From an uncultured Flavihumibacter sp. (GTDB lineage: Bacteria; Bacteroidota; Bacteroidia; Chitinophagales; Chitinophagaceae), in contig CABHOW010000117.1 of NCBI GenBank assembly GCA_902168225.1, forward strand, positions 1 through 42,542: a stretch of 42,542 bases of DNA, given 5' to 3'. The notes below the pieces were generated by a model. It was not told where the DNA came from and did not search any database. It saw only the letters and a program-made list of their open reading frames with translations. The translations under genes and the position numbers were made by a program. Below, piece by piece: positions 16,852-25,983 of this stretch (its first letter is position 1; each line of letters opens with the position of its first letter).

Positions 16852-17859
16852 TTATGCTCCTGCTACCTCATGAAGGTATTGTTTTTCCTCTTTAAAGGCT
16901 GCTCTTGGTTTCAAGCCCAGCAGCGAAAACATGGCATTATCTTCATCGAATGAAGGATTGGGGGTGGTTAACAATTTATCTCCCGCAAAAATAGAGTTGG
17001 CGCCTGCCAAAAAGCAAAGTGCTTGCTCTGAAACACTCATATCGGTTCGGCCCGCACTTAAGCGTACCATTGTTTTTGGCATAAGAATTCGAGCAGTAGC
17101 GATCATCCGAACCATATCCCAGATATCTACCTTTTTATTATTGGCAAGTGGTGTGCCGGCAATGGGTACAAGGGCATTTATTGGTACACTCTCTGGGTGT
17201 TCGGGCATGGTAGCCAAGGTGTGCAGCATTTTTATCCTGTCGGCATGTGTTTCTCCCAAACCAATAATACCGCCACAACATACGGTAACGCCGGCTTTCC
17301 GCACATTATCCAATGTTTCCAAACGATCATCATAAGTGCGTGTTGTGATGATCTCACTATAGTGCTCTTTGCTGGTATCTAGGTTGTGATTATAGGCATA
17401 TAACCCTGCATCTGCCAATTTTTTTGCTTGATCTTCTGTAAGCATACCCAACGTGCAGCATACTTCCATCCCTAATTCATTCACCCCTTTCACCATATCC
17501 AATACCCGATCGAAATCTCTGTTATCCCTCACTTCTCGCCAGGCTGCACCCATACAAAAACGGGTACTGCCGGCATCTTTTGCTTTTTGTGCATACTCCA
17601 ACACCTGCTCTTTTTTCATTAAAGCCTGTACATCTACACCTGTTGAGTAACGGGCTGCTTGTGGACAATAAGCACAGTCTTCACTACAACCACCGGTTTT
17701 AATACTTAATAAAGTACATACCTGTACTTCTGCAGTATCATTGAATTCACGATGAATGGCAGCAGCTTTGAAAACAAGTTCTAATAAAGGTTCATTATAA
17801 ATGGCTTCTACTTCTGTGAGCGAGTAGTTATTACGAATGGCAGCAATATTTATATTCAT
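16852..17859 (-). CDS. bioB: Biotin synthase
   Basis: 335 residues from ATG 17859. The radical-SAM cysteines are in CSEDCAYC (C58, C62, C65). The conserved [18 protein letters not shown] and [10 protein letters not shown] segments with the [2Fe-2S] ligands are present. It inserts sulfur into dethiobiotin in the last step of biotin synthesis. The ATG overlaps the rluD stop (ATGA). A -7-like TATATTTG sits in the last codons of rluD, four bases before the ATG, so bioB may be transcribed alone as well as with rluD. No other bio genes are near. Confidence 0.97.
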   Translation of the reverse strand: MNINIAAIRNNYSLTEVEAIYNEPLLELVFKAAAIHREFNDTAEVQVCTLLSIKTGGCSEDCAYCPQAARYSTGVDVQALMKKEQVLEYAQKAKDAGSTRFCMGAAWREVRDNRDFDRVLDMVKGVNELGMEVCCTLGMLTEDQAKKLADAGLYAYNHNLDTSKEHYSEIITTRTYDDRLETLDNVRKAGVTVCCGGIIGLGETHADRIKMLHTLATMPEHPESVPINALVPIAGTPLANNKKVDIWDMVRMIATARILMPKTMVRLSAGRTDMSVSEQALCFLAGANSIFAGDKLLTTPNPSFDEDNAMFSLLGLKPRAAFKEEKQYLHEVAGA

Positions 17860-18896
17860 GAAGCAAATATATACTTTCTCCATTTTTCCATCAGCATTTG
17901 CATATCTGATGGTAACGGAGATTCAAAAAAAAGTTCTTTTCCGCTACGCGGATGAATAAAGCCAAGCGTATGTGCGTGTAAGGCGCAGCGCGGACAAACA
18001 GCGAAGCAATTTTCTACGAACTGTTTATATTTTGTATAGATCGTGCCTTTCAAAATTTTATCGCCTCCATACTCCCAATCATTGAATAGGGTATGACCGA
18101 TATATTTCATGTGTACCCTAATTTGATGCGTTCTTCCGGTTTCTAAAGTACATTGAACAAGGGTTGTATAATTAAAACGCTCCACAACTTTATACTGGGT
18201 AATAGCATGTTTGCCCGTTTCTCCATCGGGGTAAGCATCAAACATTTTTCGATGCTGTTTATGCCGGGCTATATGTGCGTTGATAGTTCCCTCTTCTTGC
18301 TCCATATTTCCCCAAACCAAAGCGAGATAATTTCTTTTTACCGTATGGTTAAAAAACTGTTTGGCTAAATGTGCAGCTGCTTCCGGTGTTTTCGCAAGTA
18401 CGATGAGTCCGGTAGTATTTTTATCTATACGATGCACCAATCCGTAGCGCGGTAATGATTCTTCTGTAATATCAGGCTGTTGTTGTTTTAAATGATACGC
18501 AACCCCATTCAGTAACGTGCCACTGAAATTGCCAACTCCGGGGTGAACAACCATATTGGCAGGTTTATTAATTACCAATACATCAGCGTCTTCATACACA
18601 ATATCTAACGGAATATTTTCTTCTTTGAGCTGGGTATGATCAGGGTTTACCAGGCTCATTAATACGATTTCATCACCCGGCTTAATTTTATAATTGCTCT
18701 TTACGGGTTTCCCATTTACGGTTAAAAAGCCTGCTTCTATACCTTGTTGTATTTTATTACGGGTAGCGCCTTCCATATGCATTTGTACCCATTTGTCGAT
18801 ACGATAAGGCTCCTGTCCTTTATCTACCGTAAAGGTTTTGCGTTCATACAGTTCTTCTAACTGTTCATCCATTACCAGCTCTTCGTGGGTTTGCAT
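17856..18896 (-). CDS. rluD: RluA-family 23S rRNA pseudouridine synthase (RluD type)
   Basis: 346 residues from ATG 18896 ([12 protein letters not shown]). The frame stays open further upstream to 19079, but those codons run antisense through lipB. An S4 RNA-binding domain (about 31-80) is followed by the catalytic domain with [16 protein letters not shown] at 155-170; the Asp at 158 is the catalytic residue. RluD-type enzymes convert uridines of 23S rRNA helix 69 to pseudouridine; paralogues with other targets exist, so the exact target is inferred. A TACCTTTG box (18901-18908) is four bases before the ATG. The stop overlaps the bioB start. Confidence 0.88.
   Translation of the reverse strand: MQTHEELVMDEQLEELYERKTFTVDKGQEPYRIDKWVQMHMEGATRNKIQQGIEAGFLTVNGKPVKSNYKIKPGDEIVLMSLVNPDHTQLKEENIPLDIVYEDADVLVINKPANMVVHPGVGNFSGTLLNGVAYHLKQQQPDITEESLPRYGLVHRIDKNTTGLIVLAKTPEAAAHLAKQFFNHTVKRNYLALVWGNMEQEEGTINAHIARHKQHRKMFDAYPDGETGKHAITQYKVVERFNYTTLVQCTLETGRTHQIRVHMKYIGHTLFNDWEYGGDKILKGTIYTKYKQFVENCFAVCPRCALHAHTLGFIHPRSGKELFFESPLPSDMQMLMEKWRKYIFAS
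17864..17871 (-). promoter_or_regulatory. Candidate -7 box of bioB within the rluD tail
   Basis: TATATTTG on the minus strand fits the Bacteroidota -7 consensus TAnnTTTG and lies four bases before the bioB ATG. It is made from the last sense codons of rluD. No good -33 TTTG is seen at the expected distance. Confidence 0.45.
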
Positions 18897-18900
18897 GGGG

Positions 18901-18908
18901 CAAAGGTA
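18901..18908 (-). promoter_or_regulatory. Candidate -7 box of rluD
   Basis: TACCTTTG on the minus strand lies four bases before the rluD ATG at 18896. Together with the divergent lipB box, it occupies the 46-bp gap between the two start codons. It supports the shorter rluD start. Confidence 0.5.
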
Positions 18909-18930
18909 AGAGATGCATGGCATTAGCCTG

Positions 18931-18938
18931 TATCTTTG
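18931..18938 (+). promoter_or_regulatory. Candidate -7 box of lipB
   Basis: TATCTTTG, a full match to TAnnTTTG, ends four bases before the ATG at 18943. It is divergent from the rluD box. It supports 18943 over the upstream ATG at 18913, which lies before the box. Confidence 0.55.
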
Positions 18939-18942
18939 CAAT

Positions 18943-19659
18943 ATGGTGGAAAGGGTTTTATTCGAAGATTTAGGCATGCGCAGGTACAAAGAAGTATGGG
19001 AGTACCAGGAACTATTATTGAAAAAAAATACTGATATCAAGTTGGCATTCCGGTATAAGGACGATGCTGATATTGCCACCCTGCCAACGGTTCATCATTT
19101 ATTATTTGTAGAGCACCCGCCCGTATATACTTTGGGTAAGAACGGTAAAGAATCACATGTATTGATTTCGGAGGAGCAAATGAAAGAACGAGGTATCGAT
19201 TATTTTCATATTAACAGGGGAGGTGATATTACATTTCATGGCCCCCAACAATTGGTAGGTTACCCCATATTAGATTTAGAAAAATTCAAAACTGATTTAG
19301 GTTGGTATTTGCGTACGCTCGAAGAAGTTATTATCCTTACCATGGCAGAATATGGTTTGCGGGGAGAGCGAAGTGCCGGTGAAACAGGTGTGTGGTTAGA
19401 TGCCCATATAAAAGGAAGAGAAAGGAAAATTTGTGCTATGGGTATTAAATGCAGCCGTTGGATAACCATGCATGGCTTTGCCTTTAATATCAATACTGAT
19501 CTGGATTATTTTAAAAATATTATTCCCTGCGGGATAGAAAATAAAGCCGTTACTTCTTTAGAAAAAGAATTAGGTAAAAGGGTGGATATGGATGAAGTAA
19601 AATATCGGGTAAAGAAGAATTTTGAGAAGTTGTTTGGGTGTAAACTTTATGGGATTTGA
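18943..19659 (+). CDS. lipB: Octanoyl-[acyl-carrier protein]:protein N-octanoyltransferase
   Basis: 238 residues from ATG 18943. The LipB signature is complete: RGGDITFHGPQQ at 92-103, the catalytic lysine in RKICAMGIK (K162), ITMHGFAFN near 174-182, and the catalytic cysteine in IIPCGI (C196). It moves octanoyl from ACP to lipoyl domains of 2-oxoacid dehydrogenases. Its product is used with the dihydrolipoyl dehydrogenase encoded at 32206. lipA is not in the window. Confidence 0.96.
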   Translation: MVERVLFEDLGMRRYKEVWEYQELLLKKNTDIKLAFRYKDDADIATLPTVHHLLFVEHPPVYTLGKNGKESHVLISEEQMKERGIDYFHINRGGDITFHGPQQLVGYPILDLEKFKTDLGWYLRTLEEVIILTMAEYGLRGERSAGETGVWLDAHIKGRERKICAMGIKCSRWITMHGFAFNINTDLDYFKNIIPCGIENKAVTSLEKELGKRVDMDEVKYRVKKNFEKLFGCKLYGI

Positions 19660-19689
19660 TTTATCTTTATTACACCTAAAACACCCAAT

Positions 19690-20055
19690 ATGAAATCTGT
19701 AAAAATTATTTACTGGACAAGTACTATTGTATTCGCTGTATTTATGGCTTTTACAGCTATTCCTTCGCTCATGAATGTAAAAGAGGCGCTGGATGCTATG
19801 GCGCGGCTCGGATATCCCCTATATTTTACGAAATTTATCGCCGTAGCTAAAATCTTAGGTGCGATCGCCTTATTAGTTCCGGGCTTTCCTAAAATAAGAG
19901 AATGGGCATATGCAGGTTTGTTTTTCGATTTAATAGGAGCCGCTTTCTCTATTTATAGTACTAGCGGTTTAAGGCCCGATATTTTATTTGTGGTGGTACC
20001 GGCCCTAGTTGGAATTATTTCTTACCTATATAATCAAAAAATTGCAAAGGCATGA
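19690..20055 (+). CDS. DoxX family membrane protein
   Basis: 121 residues with four membrane helices (about 7-24, 46-63, 72-92, 96-114) and the DoxX-like AKILGAIALLVPGFPKIREWAYAG segment between helices two and three. The family is linked to thiol and redox functions or small-molecule oxidation in some bacteria, but this member has no assigned role. A -7-like TATCTTTA (19662-19669) lies 20 bases before the ATG, just after the lipB stop. It overlaps the VOC gene by four bases, so the two are co-translated. Confidence 0.82.
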   Translation: MKSVKIIYWTSTIVFAVFMAFTAIPSLMNVKEALDAMARLGYPLYFTKFIAVAKILGAIALLVPGFPKIREWAYAGLFFDLIGAAFSIYSTSGLRPDILFVVVPALVGIISYLYNQKIAKA

Positions 20056-20891
20056 GTAAACAATTATATCCTTGTATCTGGTTTGATGGCAATGCACAAG
20101 CCGCTGCAAACTTATACACTACCTTGTTCGCTAATAGTAAAATAAATGCGGATAACGGAATGGTAGTAGACTTTGAAATATGCGGGAAGAATGTCATAGG
20201 GTTGAATGGCGGTCCCATGTTTAAGGTAAACCCCTCTATTTCTTTCTTTATAAAACATGCCGATAAAAATCGTATTCAAACTATTTGGGATACTTTAGCT
20301 GAGGAGGGAACCGTATTAATGGCATTAAATGAATATCCATGGAGTGCCTATTATGGTTGGATTCAGGATAAATATGGGGTAAGTTGGCAGTTAATGCTCG
20401 AGCCTGCAATTATTGGTGATGAACAATTCACTCCTAGCTTGTTGTTTACTAATGATGTATTAGGGAAGGCTGAAGAAGCGGTTGATTTTTATGTATCTAT
20501 TTTTGAAGGCTCTGCTAAAAAAAGCGTATTCCATTATCCGGAAGGAAATCCGTTAGCAGGTAAGTTGATGTATGGTGAATGTATAATTGGGTCTAGCCAA
20601 TTTATTGCCATGGAGGGTCCGGGAGATCATAACTATATTTTTAACGAAGGTGTTTCTATTGTAGTTAACTGTGATACCCAAAATGAAATTGATTTTTATT
20701 GGGATAAGTTATTAACAAATGGCGGCAAAGAATCGATGTGTGGTTGGCTAAAAGATCAGTATGGTGTTTCCTGGCAAGTAGTACCATCCCAATTACCTCA
20801 ATTAATGGCCGATCCGGTAAAAGGACAAAAAGTTGTGGAAGCCTTCATGAAAATGAAGAAGTTTGATTTGGATGCGCTGCTTGCCATTTAA
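20052..20891 (+). CDS. Two-domain VOC (PhnB-like) family protein
   Basis: 279 residues made of two similar VOC/PhnB-type halves, about 1-135 and 136-275. Each half starts with a FDGNAQAAANLY or NDVLGKAEEAVDFY segment and ends in a DKYGVSWQ or DQYGVSWQ segment. VOC-fold proteins include glyoxalases, resistance proteins and demethylubiquinone-methyltransferase-like proteins; PhnB types lack a known reaction. The start overlaps the DoxX stop, and the 3' end overlaps the convergent PLP-enzyme gene by four bases. Confidence 0.85.
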   Translation: MSKQLYPCIWFDGNAQAAANLYTTLFANSKINADNGMVVDFEICGKNVIGLNGGPMFKVNPSISFFIKHADKNRIQTIWDTLAEEGTVLMALNEYPWSAYYGWIQDKYGVSWQLMLEPAIIGDEQFTPSLLFTNDVLGKAEEAVDFYVSIFEGSAKKSVFHYPEGNPLAGKLMYGECIIGSSQFIAMEGPGDHNYIFNEGVSIVVNCDTQNEIDFYWDKLLTNGGKESMCGWLKDQYGVSWQVVPSQLPQLMADPVKGQKVVEAFMKMKKFDLDALLAI

Positions 20892-22057
20892 ATCACCCCT
20901 TCCTGTCTTAATTCCTTAACTGCTTCATACAATACATCTAAGTCTTCTTGTGTATTAAAAGCCTGTATAGAGTAGCGCAAATACACATCATTACCATGGC
21001 GCATCACGGGTATTTCTATTTTATACTTATCAAAAAATAGATCGTGTAATGCTTCAGGGGTCATCTTTTTTACTTGTATGGGGATGCTAAATAGCTGTAC
21101 TAGAAAATCTTCGTGTATAGGCGAAATGGGAGTGGCGCCAACTGCATCACAAAATTTTTGAGCATTGGAAAATGTGATTTCCCTGCATTCCTTTGCTACT
21201 TCCTCCCAATTATTTTTCTCCATAAAATCAATTGCAGCAGGGATGGTACAAAAGGCAGAATAATCTCTTGTGCCTTGTGTTTGGTGATAATCTAAAAATT
21301 GAGAGTGAGAGGGGAAGGCACTATTATATCCCCAACTTACTACTAAGGGATCAAATTTATCTTGAAGTTCTTTACGTACATAAAGAAAAGAACTGCCTTT
21401 GGGGGTCATCATCCATTTATGACAAGCACCTGTATAAATATCCACCCCCATTTCTGTGAGGTTAACGGGAATTTGTCCGGGTGCATGAGCCCCATCAACA
21501 AAAATCAGTATACCCAGCTCTTTGGCTTTCTTACATATTTCCTCAACAGGTAGGCGTAATGCGGTTGAACTTGTAATATGACTTAGGAAAATCAATTTTG
21601 TTCTAGGAGTGACTCCTTTGAAAAATTCTTCTATAAAAAAGTCTTTGGTTGTTAACGGTAATGCAACGGGCATTTGTTTATAAATAGCACCTACCTTATC
21701 ACAGTAATACTTCCAAGTACGGTCGCAGGCACCGTATTCTATATTTGTAGTAAGTACTTCATCGCCCTTACTTAACCCGAAACTTTTCGCGATAATATTA
21801 ACGGCATATGATGGGTTGGTAACATATACCACATCATCGGCACTGCAATGTAAATATTTGCCCAATGCTTCTCGTGATTGTTGTAAATAGCTAAGGCCAT
21901 TTTTTACAATAAAAAGTACGGGTTCTTGCTCAAGTTCTAATTGATATTGTTGATAACGTTCAAAAATTGGGCGTGGACAAGCCCCAAAAGACCCAAAATT
22001 TAGAAAGCGAATATCTGAACGAAGAAGGAACTGGTTGCGTAATTTTTGTGTAATCAT
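20888..22057 (-). CDS. Class V aminotransferase-fold PLP-dependent enzyme
   Basis: 389 residues from ATG 22057. Fold-type I PLP enzyme of the class V group, close to isopenicillin-N-epimerase-like proteins. The cofactor Asp is in FVDGAHAPGQ (D188) and the Schiff-base lysine in GACHKWMMTPKG (K214). Members include cysteine desulfurases, epimerases and lyases; nothing here points to one substrate, and the Fe-S assembly genes are absent. A TACATTTG box lies three bases before the ATG. It is divergent from the ABC gene. Confidence 0.83.
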   Translation of the reverse strand: MITQKLRNQFLLRSDIRFLNFGSFGACPRPIFERYQQYQLELEQEPVLFIVKNGLSYLQQSREALGKYLHCSADDVVYVTNPSYAVNIIAKSFGLSKGDEVLTTNIEYGACDRTWKYYCDKVGAIYKQMPVALPLTTKDFFIEEFFKGVTPRTKLIFLSHITSSTALRLPVEEICKKAKELGILIFVDGAHAPGQIPVNLTEMGVDIYTGACHKWMMTPKGSSFLYVRKELQDKFDPLVVSWGYNSAFPSHSQFLDYHQTQGTRDYSAFCTIPAAIDFMEKNNWEEVAKECREITFSNAQKFCDAVGATPISPIHEDFLVQLFSIPIQVKKMTPEALHDLFFDKYKIEIPVMRHGNDVYLRYSIQAFNTQEDLDVLYEAVKELRQEGVI

Positions 22058-22060
22058 CTT

Positions 22061-22088
22061 CAAATGTAAGGATACGAAAGTATATTTA
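22061..22088. promoter_or_regulatory. Back-to-back -7 boxes for the PLP enzyme and the ABC ATPase
   Basis: TACATTTG on the minus strand (22061-22068) ends three bases before ATG 22057. TATATTTA on the plus strand (22081-22088) ends three bases before ATG 22092. Only 34 bases separate the two start codons, so both transcripts would be leaderless or nearly so. The -33 elements are not evident. Confidence 0.45.
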
Positions 22089-22091
22089 CGG

Positions 22092-23057
22092 ATGCTTTTG
22101 TTAAGTGTTCAAAATCTTTCGTTTAAAGAGGAGGGTAGAACTGCGATTGAAGATATTTCTTTCGATCAACTCCCTTTGCAACGGATAGCTATTGCAGGTG
22201 AAACAGGTTCCGGTAAAACCAGTTTGTTGAAAATGATAGCAGGATTATTACAACCGACTAGTGGTGCTATTTTTTTGAATAATGAAAGGGTAGTAGGCCC
22301 TGATGAACAATTACTCCCCGGACATCCGGGTATTGCTTTTTTGTCGCAACATTTTGAGTTAAGAAATAATTACAAGGTAAAGGATTGGTTGGCAATGGCA
22401 AATAAACTTACCCCATCATCCGCCATGCAGGTATATAAAGTTTGTAGGGTAGACCATTTGTTAGAAAGAAAAAATGAAGCCTTATCTGGAGGGGAAAAGC
22501 AGAGAATTGCATTGGCTCGATTATTAACTATGGCTCCCAAGTTATTATTATTAGATGAGCCTTTTTCAAATTTAGACCGAATACATAAGCAATTAATAAA
22601 AACAGTTATTCATGAGATCGGGCAGAAATTAAATACGAGCTGTATACTGGTTTCGCATGATACTGCTGATCTATTGTCGTGGGCCGATTTATTGCTTGTT
22701 ATCAAGGATGGAAAAATAATTCAACAAGGTACTCCTAGGGAATTATATTATTATCCTATGAATGAGTATGTAGCGGGGTTATTAGGAGATTATAATTTGA
22801 TAGATCTGGCAAAGTATCCTTTTTTTAAAAAGATGTTTATGAAGGAGATGCCGGATAAAAGGATAATGATACGTCCGGAACAAATTCAGGTATCTAAGGA
22901 TTCAGATATTGGGGTTCCTGTTATAATAGAACAAATTAATTTTCATGGTAATTATTTTGAATTGTTGCTCAGCACAAACGGTATAAACATCAGCTGTTAT
23001 TCCGCAATCGGAAAATATAATATTGGCGATCAAATTTCAATATCCATAAATCTTTGA
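22092..23057 (+). CDS. Orphan ABC transporter ATP-binding protein with TOBE-like C-terminus
   Basis: 321 residues from ATG 22092; the frame is open from 22035 but that part is antisense to the PLP gene. Walker A GETGSGKTS (36-44), signature LSGGEKQ (131-137), Walker B LLLLDEP (151-157) and switch His in VSHD (189) are intact. After residue 215, a domain with IMIRPEQIQV matches the TOBE-type regulatory end of MalK/PotA/ModC-like importers. No permease or binding protein lies next to it, so the substrate is unknown and the partners must be elsewhere. Confidence 0.88.
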   Translation: MLLLSVQNLSFKEEGRTAIEDISFDQLPLQRIAIAGETGSGKTSLLKMIAGLLQPTSGAIFLNNERVVGPDEQLLPGHPGIAFLSQHFELRNNYKVKDWLAMANKLTPSSAMQVYKVCRVDHLLERKNEALSGGEKQRIALARLLTMAPKLLLLDEPFSNLDRIHKQLIKTVIHEIGQKLNTSCILVSHDTADLLSWADLLLVIKDGKIIQQGTPRELYYYPMNEYVAGLLGDYNLIDLAKYPFFKKMFMKEMPDKRIMIRPEQIQVSKDSDIGVPVIIEQINFHGNYFELLLSTNGINISCYSAIGKYNIGDQISISINL

Positions 23058-23065
23058 TGCCTACA

Positions 23066-24460
23066 TTAATTATCTTTCTTAAAGAATACCCTTCTTGCTC
23101 GAGGGATGGAAATATAATACCCTTCTATTTTTTTATTTTTTCTTACAAACTCGATGGTCATACCGGGATATTCGAATACATCTTTTTTTACCGGTGAAAT
23201 AGTTCGTATTAAATCCGGTTTTGTTTGTAATAGTAGGCTCCCATTTTTATAACTAATAGTTACACCGGTATTAGCTTCTATAGAATGATAAACCCCAACG
23301 TATTGGGCTTGAGTTGCTGAATCCGGACGATACGCTGGTTTCTTATTATTTTCAGTTATTGTAGTAGTCGTGGGTTTTATACTAGGCTTCCCTGTAAAAA
23401 CTTCAGCTAATTGCCGGGGTATACTACTAAAACCTCCGTCTGCATTATTACTTAGCCATGCAATACTGAGTTTAAGTGTGGGGAAATAATCGAGGTTTGC
23501 CCTATATCCTGCTGTTGCGCCGCTATGAGTAATACGTGAAATGCCATTAAGAGAGTCAATAAATAAACCAACTGCATAATTATTATAGCCCCCATTATTG
23601 AGTGGTACCAACGAGATCTGTTGATTTAAAAGTGGGGAAGTTCCTAATTTATTCGCTGTGTAGAATTCATTCCATTTTATCAGATCTTCTGTTGTGGTAA
23701 TGAGCCCACCATTGCCGTATGCATTCTCATTGGGCATATTTGTGGCATAGATAGCACCATATTTACTGTAGGCTGTTGCACGATTTGGAACAACTCGTGT
23801 ATAATCATCTCGCCATTCAGTATTCGTCATACCTGCCGGGATAAATATATTTTTTTTAGTAAATGCGGCTAACTCTAACCCGGTAACACGTTTTACAATC
23901 AATGCTTGTAGGTTATAATTAGAATTACTATAAATAAATTCATCTCCGGGAATATTATTGAGTGTTTTCTGCGCTGCAATAATGGCTAGTACATCTTCAT
24001 TACTATACGCTTTTGTACCTCTTGGCCATCCAGCTATTTCTGCAATAGATCCCCAATCTTTTAATCCACTTGTATGGTGTAAGAGATGTGAAATGGTTAT
24101 AGTATGGCCGTAATCCGGTATTTCAGGAAAATATTTTCGAATATCATCTTGTAACGAAAGTTTTCCTTCTTGGGCTAATAAAAGAATAGCTGCTGCGGTA
24201 AATTGTTTTGATACAGAACCTGCTTCCAGTTTAGATTGCAGTGTAAGTGGTACATTATATTCAAGATTCGCCAAACCTTTTGCAGACTCAAATATGATTT
24301 TATTATTACGGGCGATGCTTACTTGCGCGCCGGGAATATTATCAGCATAACTACTCATGATTTTATGCAATAGTTCCAAGGTATCATTACTTAGTTGCGC
24401 ATGTATGATGATGCTACTGAATAAGAAGCTGCTAATAAAAAAAACTTTTTTGCAAAACAT
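23066..24460 (-). CDS. Secreted serine hydrolase (class C beta-lactamase family)
   Basis: 464 residues with a signal peptide ending near IIIHAQ. Catalytic motifs of the serine beta-lactamase/D-aminopeptidase/esterase family: SVSK (82-85, the SxxK box), YSNSNY (the Y-x-N box near 177) and HSGA near 322 in the place of KTG. The C-terminal 100 residues form an extra lipocalin-like domain, common in esterase-type members. Peptidase and esterase activity cannot be separated from sequence. It lies one base after the dienelactone hydrolase stop, so the two form an operon. Confidence 0.87.
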   Translation of the reverse strand: MFCKKVFFISSFLFSSIIIHAQLSNDTLELLHKIMSSYADNIPGAQVSIARNNKIIFESAKGLANLEYNVPLTLQSKLEAGSVSKQFTAAAILLLAQEGKLSLQDDIRKYFPEIPDYGHTITISHLLHHTSGLKDWGSIAEIAGWPRGTKAYSNEDVLAIIAAQKTLNNIPGDEFIYSNSNYNLQALIVKRVTGLELAAFTKKNIFIPAGMTNTEWRDDYTRVVPNRATAYSKYGAIYATNMPNENAYGNGGLITTTEDLIKWNEFYTANKLGTSPLLNQQISLVPLNNGGYNNYAVGLFIDSLNGISRITHSGATAGYRANLDYFPTLKLSIAWLSNNADGGFSSIPRQLAEVFTGKPSIKPTTTTITENNKKPAYRPDSATQAQYVGVYHSIEANTGVTISYKNGSLLLQTKPDLIRTISPVKKDVFEYPGMTIEFVRKNKKIEGYYISIPRARRVFFKKDN

Positions 24461-24461
24461 T

Positions 24462-25313
24462 TTATACTACATATTTATTGAAGAAATCAATTGTTCTTTG
24501 CCAGGCTAATTTGGCTGCTGCTTCATTATAACGTGTGGGGGCTGTATCGTTGTGAAATGCATGATTTACGCCTTCGTAAATATATAATTCATACTTTATA
24601 TTATTTTGTTTCAAAGCTTCTTCATAAGCGGGAATACCGGCGTTTACTCGCTCATCTAAACCGCCATAATGAAGTTGTACTGCTGCTTTTATTTGTGCCA
24701 CTTTTGCAGCTTCGGGTTGTCTGCCATAAAATGCAACTGCGGCTTTTAAAGTAGGTATGCTTACTGCTAAACTATTAGCCATAGCGCCGCCCCAGCAAAA
24801 TCCTGCGCATCCTGTTTTGCCGTTCGAATCTTTTCTGCCGGCTCCATATTCAACAGCTTTAATAAAGTTTTTCAGGCTCTCTTCCGGCTTTAAAGTTTGG
24901 AATTTGGCTCTGAGTTCATCATCGTTTTTTGGTAGCTCTCCTAATGGGGAAAGTATATTAGGCGCAATAGCTAAAAAACCTGCTTGTGCAGCACGGCGAG
25001 CCACATCTTCAATATGGGCGTTCAATCCTCTATTCTCATGAATGATGATGATGGTTGCGTATTTTTTTTCGGGCTTAGGCCTGGCTACATACGCACTCAT
25101 GGTTCCATTTACTCCCGGGTAGGTGATTGTTTCTGTAAATAAGTCAATCTCTGAGGTAATAGCTGCATTAGCTCCATTTACTTCTATGAGGGGTAGGATA
25201 CTCATAGCGGCTGTTAAGCTCCCTGTAAGTATGGTCAGGCGTTTTATAAACTCATTTCTGGTGAGTGGTTTATGGGTGTACTCATCATACAGGTCTATAA
25301 TAGCTTGTTCCAT
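24462..25313 (-). CDS. Dienelactone hydrolase family protein
   Basis: 283 residues. An N-terminal segment (MEQAIIDLYDEYTHKPL), then a hydrophobic stretch at about 25-50 that may be an export signal or anchor. The alpha/beta hydrolase domain has the nucleophile Cys in GCAGFCWGG (about 167-175), an Asp in HYGGLDERV and the His in GVNHAFHND. The Cys-Asp-His triad is typical of dienelactone hydrolase. Substrates of the exported bacterial homologues are mostly unknown. It is paired with the serine hydrolase. Confidence 0.88.
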   Translation of the reverse strand: MEQAIIDLYDEYTHKPLTRNEFIKRLTILTGSLTAAMSILPLIEVNGANAAITSEIDLFTETITYPGVNGTMSAYVARPKPEKKYATIIIIHENRGLNAHIEDVARRAAQAGFLAIAPNILSPLGELPKNDDELRAKFQTLKPEESLKNFIKAVEYGAGRKDSNGKTGCAGFCWGGAMANSLAVSIPTLKAAVAFYGRQPEAAKVAQIKAAVQLHYGGLDERVNAGIPAYEEALKQNNIKYELYIYEGVNHAFHNDTAPTRYNEAAAKLAWQRTIDFFNKYVV

Positions 25314-25324
25314 AAAAATAGTAT

Positions 25325-25891
25325 TTATAAAGTGATGCGATTACTTAATTGTTCATCAATTTTTTTGAATAGATGATAGGGTTTGTATACGCGCCAATCG
25401 GGTAACTCCATCAATTCGATATAATAGTTCAATTTTTTCTTTTTAAAATCGTACTGTGTAGCTTCAGGCATATTCAATGCCACTACCCACCCATTTTCTT
25501 CACTGAGCTCTTCATACCATTCTTGGTAATATTCTTTATCACTACTATGAAAGTTAAGTACATTTTCCGTAATCAAAATGTATTTGGTAATATGTTGCTG
25601 AAAAAGCAGGTCTAATACTTCTCTTTTTAGCTCCATGATATCATTTTCGATAGCATCGTTCCATTCTCCGATCATTTCGATAATAGCGAAACTCAGTTCA
25701 TAATCTACATATATTATTTTTAGGTAGAGTGTTTTGCTGCCAAAGTCGTCCCATTGAGGATGAATATAGTAGTTGTAAACTGTTTGTGAGTATTCGAATT
25801 CGCTATAAGTTCTGCCGTAGAAAGGAGATCTTGGATCTTCTTCAGCTATATAAATATGCCGCCAGTTATAAAAAGGTTCGAGTGTGTGCAT
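25325..25891 (-). CDS. Conserved hypothetical protein, function unknown
   Basis: 188 residues, acidic and rich in Tyr, Trp and Glu, with no signal peptide or membrane segment. The start WRHIYIAEEDPRSPFYG looks conserved, and I believe similar proteins occur in other Bacteroidota, but I know of no function or domain name. Alternating hydrophobic strands and one long helix (about 84-100) suggest a compact mixed alpha/beta protein. It is 11 bp before the dienelactone hydrolase gene on the same strand. Its upstream region holds the heptad array at 25901. Confidence 0.65.
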   Translation of the reverse strand: MHTLEPFYNWRHIYIAEEDPRSPFYGRTYSEFEYSQTVYNYYIHPQWDDFGSKTLYLKIIYVDYELSFAIIEMIGEWNDAIENDIMELKREVLDLLFQQHITKYILITENVLNFHSSDKEYYQEWYEELSEENGWVVALNMPEATQYDFKKKKLNYYIELMELPDWRVYKPYHLFKKIDEQLSNRITL

Positions 25892-25900
25892 AATAGAGTA

Positions 25901-25976
25901 AAGTTAAGAATTAGAAATTAAGAGTTAAGAATTGAGATAAATAGCCCTTAATTCATAACTTATAATTCATAACTCA
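25901..25976. repeat. Paired heptad arrays upstream of the unknown gene and downstream of murQ
   Basis: The left arm, 25901-25935, has units like GAATTAG and GAGTTAA. The right arm, 25949-25976, has TAATTCA, TAACTTA, TAATTCA and TAACTCA. The spelling is the same as in the array at 12542 and the arms are complementary in sense, but with more mismatches. It fills most of the 92-bp gap. Confidence 0.75.
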
Positions 25977-25983
25977 CTTTACA

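Noticed and set aside
18913..18942. Upstream start of lipB at 18913
   Set aside because: It lies before the -7 box at 18931 and the added residues are not family-like.
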